From: Ahaetulla prasina
Taxonomy: Eukaryota > Chordata > Lepidosauria > Squamata > Colubridae
NCBI RefSeq assembly: GCF_028640845.1
Contig: NC_080539.1
Span: 300,373,516-300,437,515, forward strand
Direction: 5' to 3'
DNA: 64,000 nucleotides
Shown: positions 10,560 to 20,009 of the stretch, piece after piece
How the letters are laid out: each line of letters begins with the position of its first letter
Numbering within the stretch: position 1 is the first letter of the stretch
Made by a program: the position numbers and the translations under genes
The notes under the pieces: generated by a model
Told to the model about the DNA's origin: nothing
The model's database searches: none
The model's input: the letters and a program-made list of their open reading frames with translations, nothing else

Positions 10560-10906
10560 CCCAAAAGGTACACGAGGAACTTATCATTCCCACCCTCTGG
10601 AACGAACTCCCCCCAGGACTTCGTCAACTTCCGGACCTCGGAACCTTCCGCCGCGAGCTTAAAACACATCTATTTATCTGCGCAGGACTGGACTAGATTT
10701 TAAATTTATATTGGTTTTAATGGGTTTTAATTATGTATATTGTTATTTTTAATTTATCTGGCTATGTGAAATAAGTTTTTTAATTGATGTTTTACTTTGT
10801 ATTTATATGCACTTTTTATCTGCCTGTGAACCACCCTGAGTCCCTAGGGAGATAGGGCGGTATACAAATATGAAAAAATAAAATAAATAAATAAATAAAT
10901 AATAAT
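10560..10906 (+). mobile_element. LINE 3' end (CR1-like) with ORF2 C-terminus and (AAAT)n tail
   Basis: A short frame encodes WNELPPGLRQLPDLGTFRRE and continues to a stop near 10693, the usual C-terminus of a CR1/L2-like ORF2. The 3' UTR contains 'ccctgagtccctagggagat' and 'agggcggtatacaaat' and ends in AAAT units. Severe 5' truncation is typical of LINE insertion. Confidence 0.8.
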
Positions 10907-12215
10907 CATTGCATACCTCTGTTTCCTGAAAGGCTACCTATTTAATTATAGACAATCTCTATATATTTCATATATAATCAGACCTAGAAGCCACCTTTCT
11001 ACCTTTGTGTCTTCAGGCTTCAGGCCTGCCACAAGCCTACCGTGGGAAGTTGGGAGGGGGGATAGTATAGAGTGAAGAAGATAATATAAAATAAAATTCT
11101 TTATAGAAAGTCAAGGCCAAGGTGCCCTGCAGCTGTGCTGAGAAGAAGAGGAGGATATCTTCTGTTCCAGACTGTATATGATTGGATGTGTGGTGGACAT
11201 GTGGGTGATGGGCACGGTCTTGAACTTTCTTTTGGGTGTGGAAAACCCGGAAGCTCTCAGATTCGGGGTTTTCCCAGATGTGCCAATATCACATCTCTAA
11301 TAAACGTTAGCTTTGAGGACTTTCAAGCCTGGGAGTTTGATTTCGTTGGGGGCATTACTTGGAACCCTGACAATAGTGGTGCAGCATAAAGAGATCAGTA
11401 TACTGAGGAAAAGTTAAAAAAAAAAAATCAATCTCCTCAAAGCTGACCATGGAAAAGAAAGTTTTTCTAGTCAGAAACTTTCACAAGTGATACAAAAAAA
11501 AAAAAAGGCAGTGTTAAAACTGTACTTTCATTCCTTCTGATTTTATTAGTTTCAGGAGAGTTAGCAAGGATAAACAGTTCGAGACTGCACTGGGGGTCCT
11601 TATCCCTTGTAATGATAATATAAACCTTGAAAGTAGGTAACAGCAAAGGAAGCAACACTTAATGTCCTTAACTTTGTTCTTACATGAGCACCTAGAGGAT
11701 GACCACATTTATTACCATAGCAACAATGAAAAGCATTGTGAAAAGATTGAAGATAGGCAATCTTCTTCATCTTTTCTCAGAAGACGCAAGCATTTGAACT
11801 AAAGTTATTCAAAGAAATTATTTCTCACACAGTAAAGTAGATGAACTTCAGTATTTGGCACCAGAAGGGCTCATATTTTTCAGTGCCCAAGGTTACAAGA
11901 TTGATTTCTCTTGCACAGTACAGTAAAATTCAGGACAGGATCAGCTCTGGGGCCTTAAAAATTTTAACTGAAGCGTGATACAAAAGATATATGCTTGGGA
12001 TTAAAGGAGTCTTGAGTCCAACAATCTGCTCGAAATCTCAAAACAATATTTTCCCCACAAACATTTCTCTTAGTAAAAGTCTCCCTCCAATTTTATTTCA
12101 GTAATAGTTGGCTACTACAATTGTTTACTATTGTTAAACAATCAGGAAGCAATCCATGACAATCTATTGCTGAAGACTAAGAAATGTACTAGGTAATACC
12201 AATCTACCTTTATTC

Positions 12216-12537
12216 CAGTGCTTCTCAATTATTTTCTGTCATGCCCCCCTAGGAAGAAGAAAACATTTTTCGCGCCCCCCGCGAATTGGGGGCACATCCA
12301 TCGGGCAACAAAGTAAGTGTGGACGGACGTCCCACACTAAAGATGGCTCCGACAGGCTCGTGTCACAAGGGTTTTGGACAGCCAATCAGATGCTCCCATT
12401 GTTCTCTGATTGGATACAGAGACATAAACACGGGGCTCAGCTTGTTATGACAGTGTTTGCCGAGGTCAAACGCGCCCCCCTTTATGGAGCCTCGCGCCCC
12501 CCCTGGGGGGGCGCGCCCCACTATTTGAGAAGCACTG
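12216..12537. mobile_element. 322-bp hAT MITE, GC-rich
   Basis: Ends 'cagtgcttctcaa' and 'ttgagaagcactg' are perfect inverted repeats; the 8-bp duplication 'ctttattc' (12208-12215 and 12538-12545) is perfect. The interior has many C-runs and CpGs, unusual for the surrounding AT-rich intron, suggesting recent insertion. Confidence 0.92.
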
Positions 12538-12593
12538 CTTTATTCCAACATGTTTTGTGCATGTAATGCTATGCGGGTGTGTGTGTCTGTAAG

Positions 12594-12867
12594 CAAGGGT
12601 GAAATCCAGCAGGTTCTGACAGGTGCTGGAGAACCGGTAGTGGAAATTTTGGGCAGTACAGAGAACTGGCAAATACCACCTCTGGCTGGCCCCAGAGTTG
12701 GGTGGGAATGGAGATTTTGCAATATCCTTTCCCCAGGAATGGGGATTTTGCAGTATCCTTCTCCTGGAGTGGGGTGGGAATGGAGATTTTGCAGTATCCT
12801 TCCCCTGCCACTCCCACCAAGCCACTCCCACAGAACCGGTAGTAAAAAAAATTGGATTTCACCACTA
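12594..12867. mobile_element. hAT MITE with internal tandem units
   Basis: Ends 'caagggtgaaatcc' and 'ggatttcaccactag' are inverted repeats. A ~37-bp unit ('gtgggaatggagattttgca' plus 'atatccttcccc') occurs about three times inside. Flanks are only weakly similar. Related copies: 1-196, 19763-20009, 22922-23215, 58513-58801. Confidence 0.8.
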
Positions 12868-12949
12868 GATATAAGGAAAAAGAATATAATAATACTTGGG
12901 TAAATATGTTACTACCAATTTGAATGTCATCGCTGGAATTTCTATACCC

Positions 12950-13450
12950 CCCTTATTTATTTATTTATTTATTTAAATTTTTATACCGCCCTTCTCCCGA
13001 AGGACTCAGGGCGGTGTACAGCCAAGGTTAAAACAGTTAAATATACAAAATTAAAATATCAATTAAAATACATATTCAATAATGGCCAAATTAAAACCGT
13101 CAAATTGACCCAGCCTAAAATACCCCATATAAAATTACTAAAAATTAAAAATTTGAAAAAAATTTAAAAATCAAGCCAGTCCCGCTTGGATAAATAAATA
13201 AGTTTTTAATTCCCGGCGAAAGTTCCGAAGGTCAGATAGTTGGCGCAAACCGGGGGGAAGTTCGTTCCAGAGGGTAGGTGCTCCAACAGAGAAGGCCCTT
13301 CCCCTGGGGGCTGCCAGCCGACATTGCTTGGCGGACGGCACCCTGAGAAGACCCTCTCTGTGAGAGCGTACGGGTCGGTGGGAGGCATAAGGTAACAGCA
13401 GGCGGTCCCGTAAGTACCCGGGCCCTAAGCCTTGAAGTCTTTCCTTTGGA
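12950..13450 (-). mobile_element. LINE 3' end (CR1-like), minus orientation
   Basis: The plus strand starts with (ATTT)n, then 'accgcccttctcccgaagga' and 'ctcagggcggtgtac', the reverse of the CR1-like 3' UTR. Around 13206-13450 the minus strand retains the end of ORF2 in broken frames. Related to 10560-10906 and 30031-30595. Confidence 0.75.
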
Positions 13451-13737
13451 GTGAGGCTGAAATTCAGGTGACAGCTGACATGGGCACAAAAATCAAAAGG
13501 GTTCTAGTTCCCCTGGCATTAAGGCTCTGCTGGTTAATGTTTTCTTATCAGCTGGGCTTGTTGTAACCTTGGACATTATGGTTCAGATTGTTTACACTGT
13601 TGTTTTTAACTCTGCACGTTAAACTCTGCATGCTGGCCAGAGTTACTGCTGTGAGATGGGCAGCCATTTCACTCAATCAAATAAGTAAACATCAGCAACA
13701 TATTTCATCTAACAGCTTTGCATCTCGAAGGTGAATT

Positions 13738-14400
13738 TTATTTTATTTTTATTTATTTATTTGTCAATCCTATATAAGATAACGGGTAAAAGTATAAACA
13801 TAATTTGGATACATGAAAAGAGTAAGTAAAAAGGAATATTAGGACAGGGACAGTAGGCACGCAGGTGCACTTATGCACGCCCCTTACAGACCTCTTAGGA
13901 ATAGGGTGAGGTCAACAGGAGACAGTTTAAGCTTAAAGTTTTGGGGGTTTGGGGAAGAAACTACAGAGTCAGGTAGTGCATTCCAGGCATTGACCACTCT
14001 GTTACTGAAGTCATATTTTCTGCAATCAAGTTTGGAGCGGTTTACCTTGTGTTTGTATCTGTTATTTGCTTGTGTGTTGTTGTGGTTGAAGCTGAAGTAG
14101 TCATTGAAAGGAAGGACATTGTGATAGATAATTTTATGCACTATGCTTAGGTCAGACTGAAGTTGGCCTAGTTCTAAGTTGTCTAAGCCCAAAATTTGGA
14201 GTCTGACGGCATAAGGTATTTTACTGCGAGCAGAGGAGTGGAGGACTCTTCTTGTGAAATATCTCTGGACCTCTCAATTGCATTTATGTCCGATATGCAA
14301 TGCGGGTTCCAGACAGATGAGCTGTATTCAAGAATTGGTCCAGCAAATGTTTTGTATGCTCTAGTTAGTATAGTACAAGAGGTTTCTTGCACTAAACACT
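13738..14400 (-). pseudogene. LINE fragment with C-terminal reverse-transcriptase coding
   Basis: The minus strand encodes LTRAYKTFAGPILEYSSSVW (about 14300-14360), the segment after the polymerase core in Jockey/CR1-like reverse transcriptases, then KYDFSNRVVNAWNALPDSVV near the C-terminus (about 13960-14020), in two overlapping frames, so at least one frameshift is present. The plus strand begins with TTTATTT-type tail repeats. The same family lies at 61898-63180. The element is 5'-truncated and inactive. Confidence 0.8.
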
Positions 14401-14776
14401 TGGGTTGCACTGAGAAAAATGGATGAAAAATGAAATCTAATTTGTTTTGTCTCAAATAATGGTTTCTTTCAACTTCTCTTGGGATTAACCATGACTTGAC
14501 CTGCATCCCTATATCACAGCTCTGTCCAGCATTTAACCAAATACCCACTCAAGCTTCATGACCTTTCCTATTTGGACAGAGTTCTTGGCTCTACAAAACT
14601 TTCTTTGGCTAGTTAGAAAGCAAGAAGCTTCTAGTCTCCAACTCCCTTCTTCCCCTTTTGTCTCTGAGGATACTTCTGTTTAATGCATGAATTCAAAGGG
14701 TTCTTTTAGAAAGAAAAGCAAGACAGTGGAGTAGTTGGTAACTTTAATCTTCTGATTTCTAATCACTCTGCTCTTT

Positions 14777-14826
14777 AAAACAAACAAACAAACAAACAAA
14801 CAAACAAACAAACAAACAAACAAACC
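14777..14826. repeat. (AAAC)n microsatellite
   Basis: About twelve AAAC units. The Val/Cys/Leu/Phe repeat in the opposite-strand frame is an artefact of this array. Confidence 0.95.
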
Positions 14827-14921
14827 TGTAATGGTGCCCATGACACTGTCTCAAAATCTCAAAAACATCTGTTGGGCACAAAATGTAGGAACTCCTGCGT
14901 TTCAGCCTGTCTTTGCTAGTG

Positions 14922-15041
14922 CAGAGGTCTTCAACCATGGCAACTTTAAGACTTGTGGCCTTCAACTCCCAGAATTCCTCGCCAGCAAAGCTGGGAGCTG
15001 AAGTCCACAAGTTTTAAAGTTGCCAAGGTTGACGACCCCTG
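14922..15041. mobile_element. Hairpin hAT MITE, 120 bp
   Basis: Same family as 10422-10537: left arm 'caaccatggcaactttaaga', right arm 'ttttaaagttgccaaggttg'. Perfect 8-bp duplication 'tgctagtg' at 14914-14921 and 15042-15049. Confidence 0.92.
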
Positions 15042-15224
15042 TGCTAGTGGCAAGGTTTTCCATCAACACAATAAGTAGCAGTAGATCAAATAGGAAATGT
15101 TTTCCACCTGAACTTCACTGTGTCTTGGCATATTTGGCACTGGCAGTTGGCTACTATGGATGAGGGCAAAATCCTGAGATTGAAGACTTGCACAAAGCAA
15201 TCCTGAGAAGGCCTTGTTTAATAA

Positions 15225-16041
15225 TACTGTGTTTCTCCGAAAACATGACCCACCCCAATAATAAGCCCAACCCTAATTTTTTGGGGGTGGACCTAATATT
15301 ACCCCTACCCCGAAAATAAGGATGGGGGGGGGAACAGAATGGCCAGCATGAATGGCGGTGTGGGTGGGGGGCAACTGTCCAGTTGTAGTTGCAACCTGCT
15401 TTGCCCTTTTTTTTCTGGGCGCAGCACTTCTGCTTGTTGGGCCGCTTCCCCAAAGCCAGCAGCTCCCTGGCCAGCTGCTTGATTTTCTTCCTCTTTTTGG
15501 GAGGTTCGCGGGAGGCTTGCGTGGTGTCACCAGCATGGGTGAGGCAGGCAATCCAGACACCCTGTGCTGGTGCTAGTTCGGTGCAGCTCTGCACCCCCTG
15601 CCTTGCTTCGTCCTCCACCCCACCCCCCACCGCCTCGCTTCGTTCTTCTTTGCAGCCAGCAGCCTCTTACAGTAACGAGAATTGCAGGCACAATTGCTTC
15701 CCACAATCTTCCAGAATTGCCTGCGATTCTTGTTACTGTGGGAGGCTGCACATAGCTTCTGGGTGGGGGAGGCTCGGTCCCCTTACCCGGTTCCCCTCTG
15801 CTGTTTCTCTCTTTCTCTCTTTCTCTTTCTCTCTCTCTCTCTCTCTCACACACACACGGAAAGACATTTAATTGCTTGAACTGCCACACATTTTTTGCCC
15901 AGCTCGCTTCCCCCACCTCATACATGGGCGGGGGGGGGGGAAATTAAGACACCCTCCCCAAAAAGAAGCCCTAGCCATTTTTGGGTGTGTGTGTGTCAAA
16001 AGAAAATAAGACCCGCCCTTCTTTTTGGAGAAACATGGGTA
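15225..16041. mobile_element. ~817-bp TIR element with internal foldback and TC/CA repeat
   Basis: Left end 'tactgtgtttctccgaaaa' mirrors right end 'tttttggagaaacatgggta'. A second pair, 'acccaccccaataataagcc' versus 'aaataagacccgccc', lies just inside. At 15665-15750 an imperfect palindrome is built on 'acagtaacgagaattgcagg'. 15800-15860 is (TTTC)n(TC)n(CA)n. Open frames here are Cys/Ser/Leu-rich and not family-like; superfamily unresolved. Confidence 0.7.
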
Positions 16042-17260
16042 TGCACTATTACAGAAAGCACGTATCACAAAGCGATGATAAAATAAACTGGGAATAGGTA
16101 AAGGAGAGGTATGGGAACAACAAATTGGCAGTTTGATATAAAACAGGCCTTTGTGAAAACAGATCCTATTGATTCTGATGGTTTTGATTTGGGGGGAATG
16201 AGTGATTTGGGCTGCAGGCAGAGTATTCCCTAAGCCATGCTCAAATAGGGAAGGAAGAAAAGAGGAGTGAGAGAGACATACTAAAGGTTGAAATGCAAAC
16301 TGCCCTAAGCAAGGAAGTCCCACAGTTGATAGTGAGAATACTTTCATAAACAGAATGGCTGGGAGTTTCCTTGCACTTTTCTCATTGTCTCTGGGAACCT
16401 CACATACAGCAGAAAATGTAGGCTTACTGGAAATGAACTCTTTCTCCAGGAAGAATGCTAGTATCCAGCTCAGATTCTATGAGTATTTGCGAACCACGGA
16501 GTTCACTTAAAACAGAAGCTCTTAGCATGCCTAACCACAGAAGTATATGGATTTAAAGCACTGTTTATCACTAAAGAGGCAGGTTCTGTGATATGTGTTG
16601 AAGTGAGTTACCAAAGTCTATCCAAAGGATTAAGCCTTCTAATTTAATTGAATGAATAAATCAACTAGTTAGATTTTACTACGTTAATTAAATAAAAACA
16701 GCTGGATTACTCACGATGAAACCCAACTGCTCAGTCAAGAATAATTTTAATAGCGTGGGGTTAATGTTGATTACTGGCAATGAGAATTAAAGGAATTAAT
16801 TTTACCTATTCTGATTCTGGGAAATTACAGTAACAGAAATTATTTTTTTAAAAAAACAGTTCTTTTCTAATAATCAGTGAAAAACTTTTCTTTATTAAAC
16901 TGTAAATTTTCTTTTTATTGTGATTTTACATTTCTTGGAAATTTCATCATTCAGTGATTTTTTTGACCACCATGCTGTTAAGTAATAGTTAAAAAACAAG
17001 TTATTAACCAAAAATTCTTTATTATCAGACTTAATATATACTCATTTACTATCCAGTGCATGGACCCCCACCCGCAAAAAAAGTCAAACCAAAGTCAAGC
17101 ATGTTAAGCATTTAAAAGTCAAACCAAAGTCAAGCATTTCACCTGTTCAGGAGCAAAAGCTTCATAAAAACTCCCAAAGTAAGAATTCATGTTAGAATTC
17201 CCCTCTGTCTCTGGGTGATTGTTTCCTTATCTGAGTAGAAGGCATTCAACTCTGTCTCAC

Positions 17261-17360
17261 CTGCACTGACAGTGATGGCTTCTATGAACTGGTCTCTCCA
17301 TGAATGAGTTCCTACAACCAATGCCAAGTTTGTCTTCTTGATGAGCTTGTCCACTGTACT
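17261..17360 (-). CDS. SLC8A3: SLC8A3 exon at end of CBD2 / regulatory loop
   Basis: 100 nt, entered in phase 0 and left one base into a codon. It encodes STVDKLIKKTNLALVVGTHS and then WRDQFIEAITVSA. This invariant segment follows CBD2 and leads to the second membrane half in all NCX proteins. Acceptor 'attgacag', donor GCAG|gtgag. The join to the next exon gives SA(A)GEEEE. WRDQF (as opposed to WREQF of NCX1) agrees with NCX3. No defects seen. Confidence 0.96.
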
Positions 17361-17464
17361 CTGTCAATTAGAAGAACACAAAGAATATTGGTTTTACTAA
17401 AGGCCTTCCTTTGGGGCATCTCTCGGTCAACGTGGAGGTTGACTGAAGCTGTTAGGTAGCTTTT

Positions 17465-17594
17465 CCATGCAGGTGTCTTACAAGAGTTTTATGATCACAT
17501 GACCCAGAATTTCCATTCCTTATAGGTTTCCTTGTAATTGTAGTCTTAACTTTTTGAGAAAGCATTAATGGCAAGAAGCTAACTTAAGCCACAG
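17465..17594 (+). repeat. Local direct repeat, copy 1
   Basis: Starts 'ccatgcaggtgtctta' and ends 'acttaagccacaga'. It matches 18331-18460 over about 130 bp with only a few substitutions. No other copy was noticed in the window. Confidence 0.9.
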
Positions 17595-17890
17595 AGAGTG
17601 TCTGTGGGAGGGGGCGTGGACAACGTTGTGGCGATATGGTGGACTTCAGGGCTCCAAAGAAGCGCCGATATCGCAGCGGGGGGGGGGGGTGTTGTCCCAA
17701 GGGAACATAGCAGTCTTGTAGGGACTGTGAAGAATGAAGGCACAGGTTGGTGTGAACAGGGAAGTCGCAAGTTCCCTGAAGCGCCGGAAAATAGCCTCTG
17801 ACCCAGCAGCTGGGAAGGCAGCCATTGGGATCTGTCACAAGCCGGGGCGGCCACACAAAAGAAAGCGAAGAAGAAAGCAAGGGGAATCAT
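17595..17890. other. GC-rich block between the two repeat copies
   Basis: Contains CpGs, a G-run at about 17680-17690 and segments such as 'gggagggggcgtggac'. It is strikingly richer in G+C than its flanks. It could be a LINE 5' UTR or an inserted CpG-rich fragment; the frame on the minus strand shows no family signature. Confidence 0.45.
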
Positions 17891-18330
17891 CTGGGTGGCT
17901 TTGATCCAACAAAAGCTTGTTTTCAAATACTAACTCTAGTGTCTAAAAGATTTTCCAAGTTTATTTTACTCAAACTGTGAACATGTAAGTTCTTGTATAC
18001 ATTAATAATATGGACATCTTTTAAACACTTGTTCATATTTCTTGAATTTTGGATTTTTTCTGCCTAAAAGCAGCAATTCTGTACTTGGTTAGACAGGCTT
18101 CAGGATTGGCTTATATCAGTTACTTTTTTTAAATGTGCAGTCTTCTGAAGTTTGAATAACTCAGAACTTCTACATAACTATGTCATAATTAATTTGGGTT
18201 ACATGATTCTGATTCTACTCTATGGCTTAATAACTTTTGAAATGGCAAAGAGGAGAGGGGAGGGAGCAGAATAAGGCTATCTCCCCACTTCTGGGAACAG
18301 CAGCGAAGAAGCAGATGCCATTAATGAAAA

Positions 18331-18460
18331 CCATGCAGATGTCTTCCAAGGGTTTTATGATCACATGACCCAGAATTTCCATTCCTTATAGGTTTCCTTG
18401 TAATTGTAGTCTTAACTCTTTGAGAAAGCATTAACGGCAAGAAGCTAACTTAAGCCACAG
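18331..18460 (+). repeat. Local direct repeat, copy 2
   Basis: The counterpart of 17465-17594, e.g. both share 'atgatcacatgacccagaat' and 'cttgtaattgtagtcttaac'. Spacing between copy starts is about 866 bp. Confidence 0.9.
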
Positions 18461-19509
18461 ATATAAAAGAATAAATAAAAGAAACAAAAGGTATATAAAC
18501 ATCAAACCGTAAGCAGGTCAAGAAGTCATTTTATGACAAGGTTGTTTGCCAAAAGTCATAGTTTGCATCATTAAGAAAAAGGGCACTGTCTGCTTCTTTA
18601 TTCATATAATATTTTCTCCCTTCTTAGTAAATGCTGTTCTTCTTTCACAGCCCGCAATGTTTATCTGTCAATGGATAAATTATTTCCCATTCATACAGTA
18701 AATGCCTTTCATAATGGCATGAACTTAGCAAGCTAAAGTTCCTCTACAGTGTTCTATGAGTCTTAGCAGACTTGACCTGGATTGAGAGAGACGTGTCGCT
18801 AAAAACAATTTCCAGGGCAACCAACCTTCAGAGAGACAGAAACCTGTTTCAGCTAGATGTAAGGGCATGCCAGTTTGGCCTTGGAGTCATTTGACGGTAA
18901 GGATTAGCAACTGAAAACAGCAGAATAAAATTTAGCATATTTGCCTGTTAATTTCTCACATATATCAGTGCGATAATTCTTTTAGCTAGAAACAATCACA
19001 CGTTTGGTTTAGTTGGTTCTTAGTTATGTATCTTGAATACATGAATCTTTTATTATTTATTTATTAGATTCTTTCTTATGTCCTGTCTCTATTTTTTTTA
19101 ATAAATAATTCAAAGCAGCAACCTAACCTGCCTTCTGATGTAGGACTTTCCATTCCTCACTGTTCAGAAGGCAGTGGTGAAACTTCTGGACATACCCTTA
19201 TTGTTAAAGTAGGACTGTATTCTACAAAACATCTCTTAATTATTTTCTTTCAGACTTGCTCTCTCTTTCCCTGACCTCATTTTATTTATTTTTCTCATTG
19301 TCTTCTCTTCCCTCCCAGGACTTAGCCTGGACTTTTGCCTTAGCTTAGCATTCCTTGCAACCCACTTCTTCTTCTGTTGCACCCTTCCTTTTTCCTTTCA
19401 GTCCTCTTTCTTTCCTCTGTTCAGCTCTGCTAACCAATTTTTCTGTTTACTTCCTTTCCTGCTTCCCCTCCCTCACTTCCTGCAACAACCCTGAGTACAC
19501 AGCACTGAC

Positions 19510-19634
19510 CTTGAACTCATAGGACTCTTCAATGATGACCTCCAGTTTTGGATGTTCACCAAGTATTGGCTTTCCCATTTCTGCAATACGCTTTGCTTCC
19601 TCTTCCTCTATGGTCAGTTTTCTTTCTGCCACCT
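19510..19634 (-). CDS. SLC8A3: SLC8A3 shared exon after the alternative cassette (CBD2)
   Basis: 125 nt; the leading AG completes a Glu codon from exon B or C. It encodes EVAERKLTIEEEEAKRIAEM and then GKPILGEHPKLEVIIEESYE, ending FK before donor gtcagt. This is the common CBD2 segment immediately downstream of the A/B/C cassette in NCX3 (mammalian counterpart begins DVTDRKLT). The glutamate-rich stretch continues the Ca2+-binding fold. Acceptor 'cttccacag'. Both joins are in frame: ...GIS-E and ...LLTQ-E. Confidence 0.96.
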
Positions 19635-19762
19635 CTGTGGAAGAAAACATTGATATACAGCGAGTCTTCAATATACTAGTAAGGGGAAAAGGCCAAAATC
19701 AATAGCAAAAGGACTGGATTTGGAAATTAATTGGTTTTGTTTCTTTTTCAAGGGCTAAATTT

Positions 19763-20009
19763 CAGTGGTGGGTTTCAAATTTTTTTACTACTGGTTCTAT
19801 GGCTTGGTGGGCGTGACATAGCTTGATAGGCATGGCAGGGGAAGGATACTGTAAAATCCCCATTTCCTCCCGATCAGCTGGGACTCAGGAGGCAGAGAAT
19901 AGGTGGGGGTGGGGTCAGTCAGAATTTTTATTACCGGTTCTCTGAACTACTCAAAATTTCCGCTACTGCTTCTCCAGAACTGGTCAGAACCTGCTGAAAC
20001 CCACCTCTG
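19763..20009. mobile_element. 247-bp hAT MITE
   Basis: Ends 'cagtggtgggtttcaaa' and 'gaaacccacctctg', the reverse orientation of the 12594 family (internal 'tggtcagaacctgctgaaac', 'ggaaggatactgtaaaatcc'). Flanks 'ctaaattt' / 'gtacattt' are an eroded 8-bp duplication. Confidence 0.8.

Larger units (their letters stand above)
7573..17260 (-). other. SLC8A3: SLC8A3 intron, 9.7 kb
   Basis: Between the 100-nt exon and the acidic-loop exon; minus-strand donor GCAG|gtgag, acceptor tacag. It holds a polypurine tract, a solo LTR, several hAT elements, two TIR elements and three LINE fragments. Stretches 10910-12200 and 16050-17200 are AT-rich; I see no gene or identifiable element in them. Confidence 0.9.
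17361..19509 (-). other. SLC8A3: SLC8A3 intron, 2.1 kb
   Basis: Donor AAG|gtcagt (19509), acceptor gacag (17361). It holds two copies of a ~130-bp segment (17465-17594 and 18331-18460) around a GC-rich block. The rest (18470-19500) is AT-rich without an element I can name. Confidence 0.9.

Noticed and set aside
14759..15010. Minus-strand frame with repeated Val-Cys-Leu-Phe
   Set aside because: Translation of the (AAAC)n microsatellite and a hairpin MITE.
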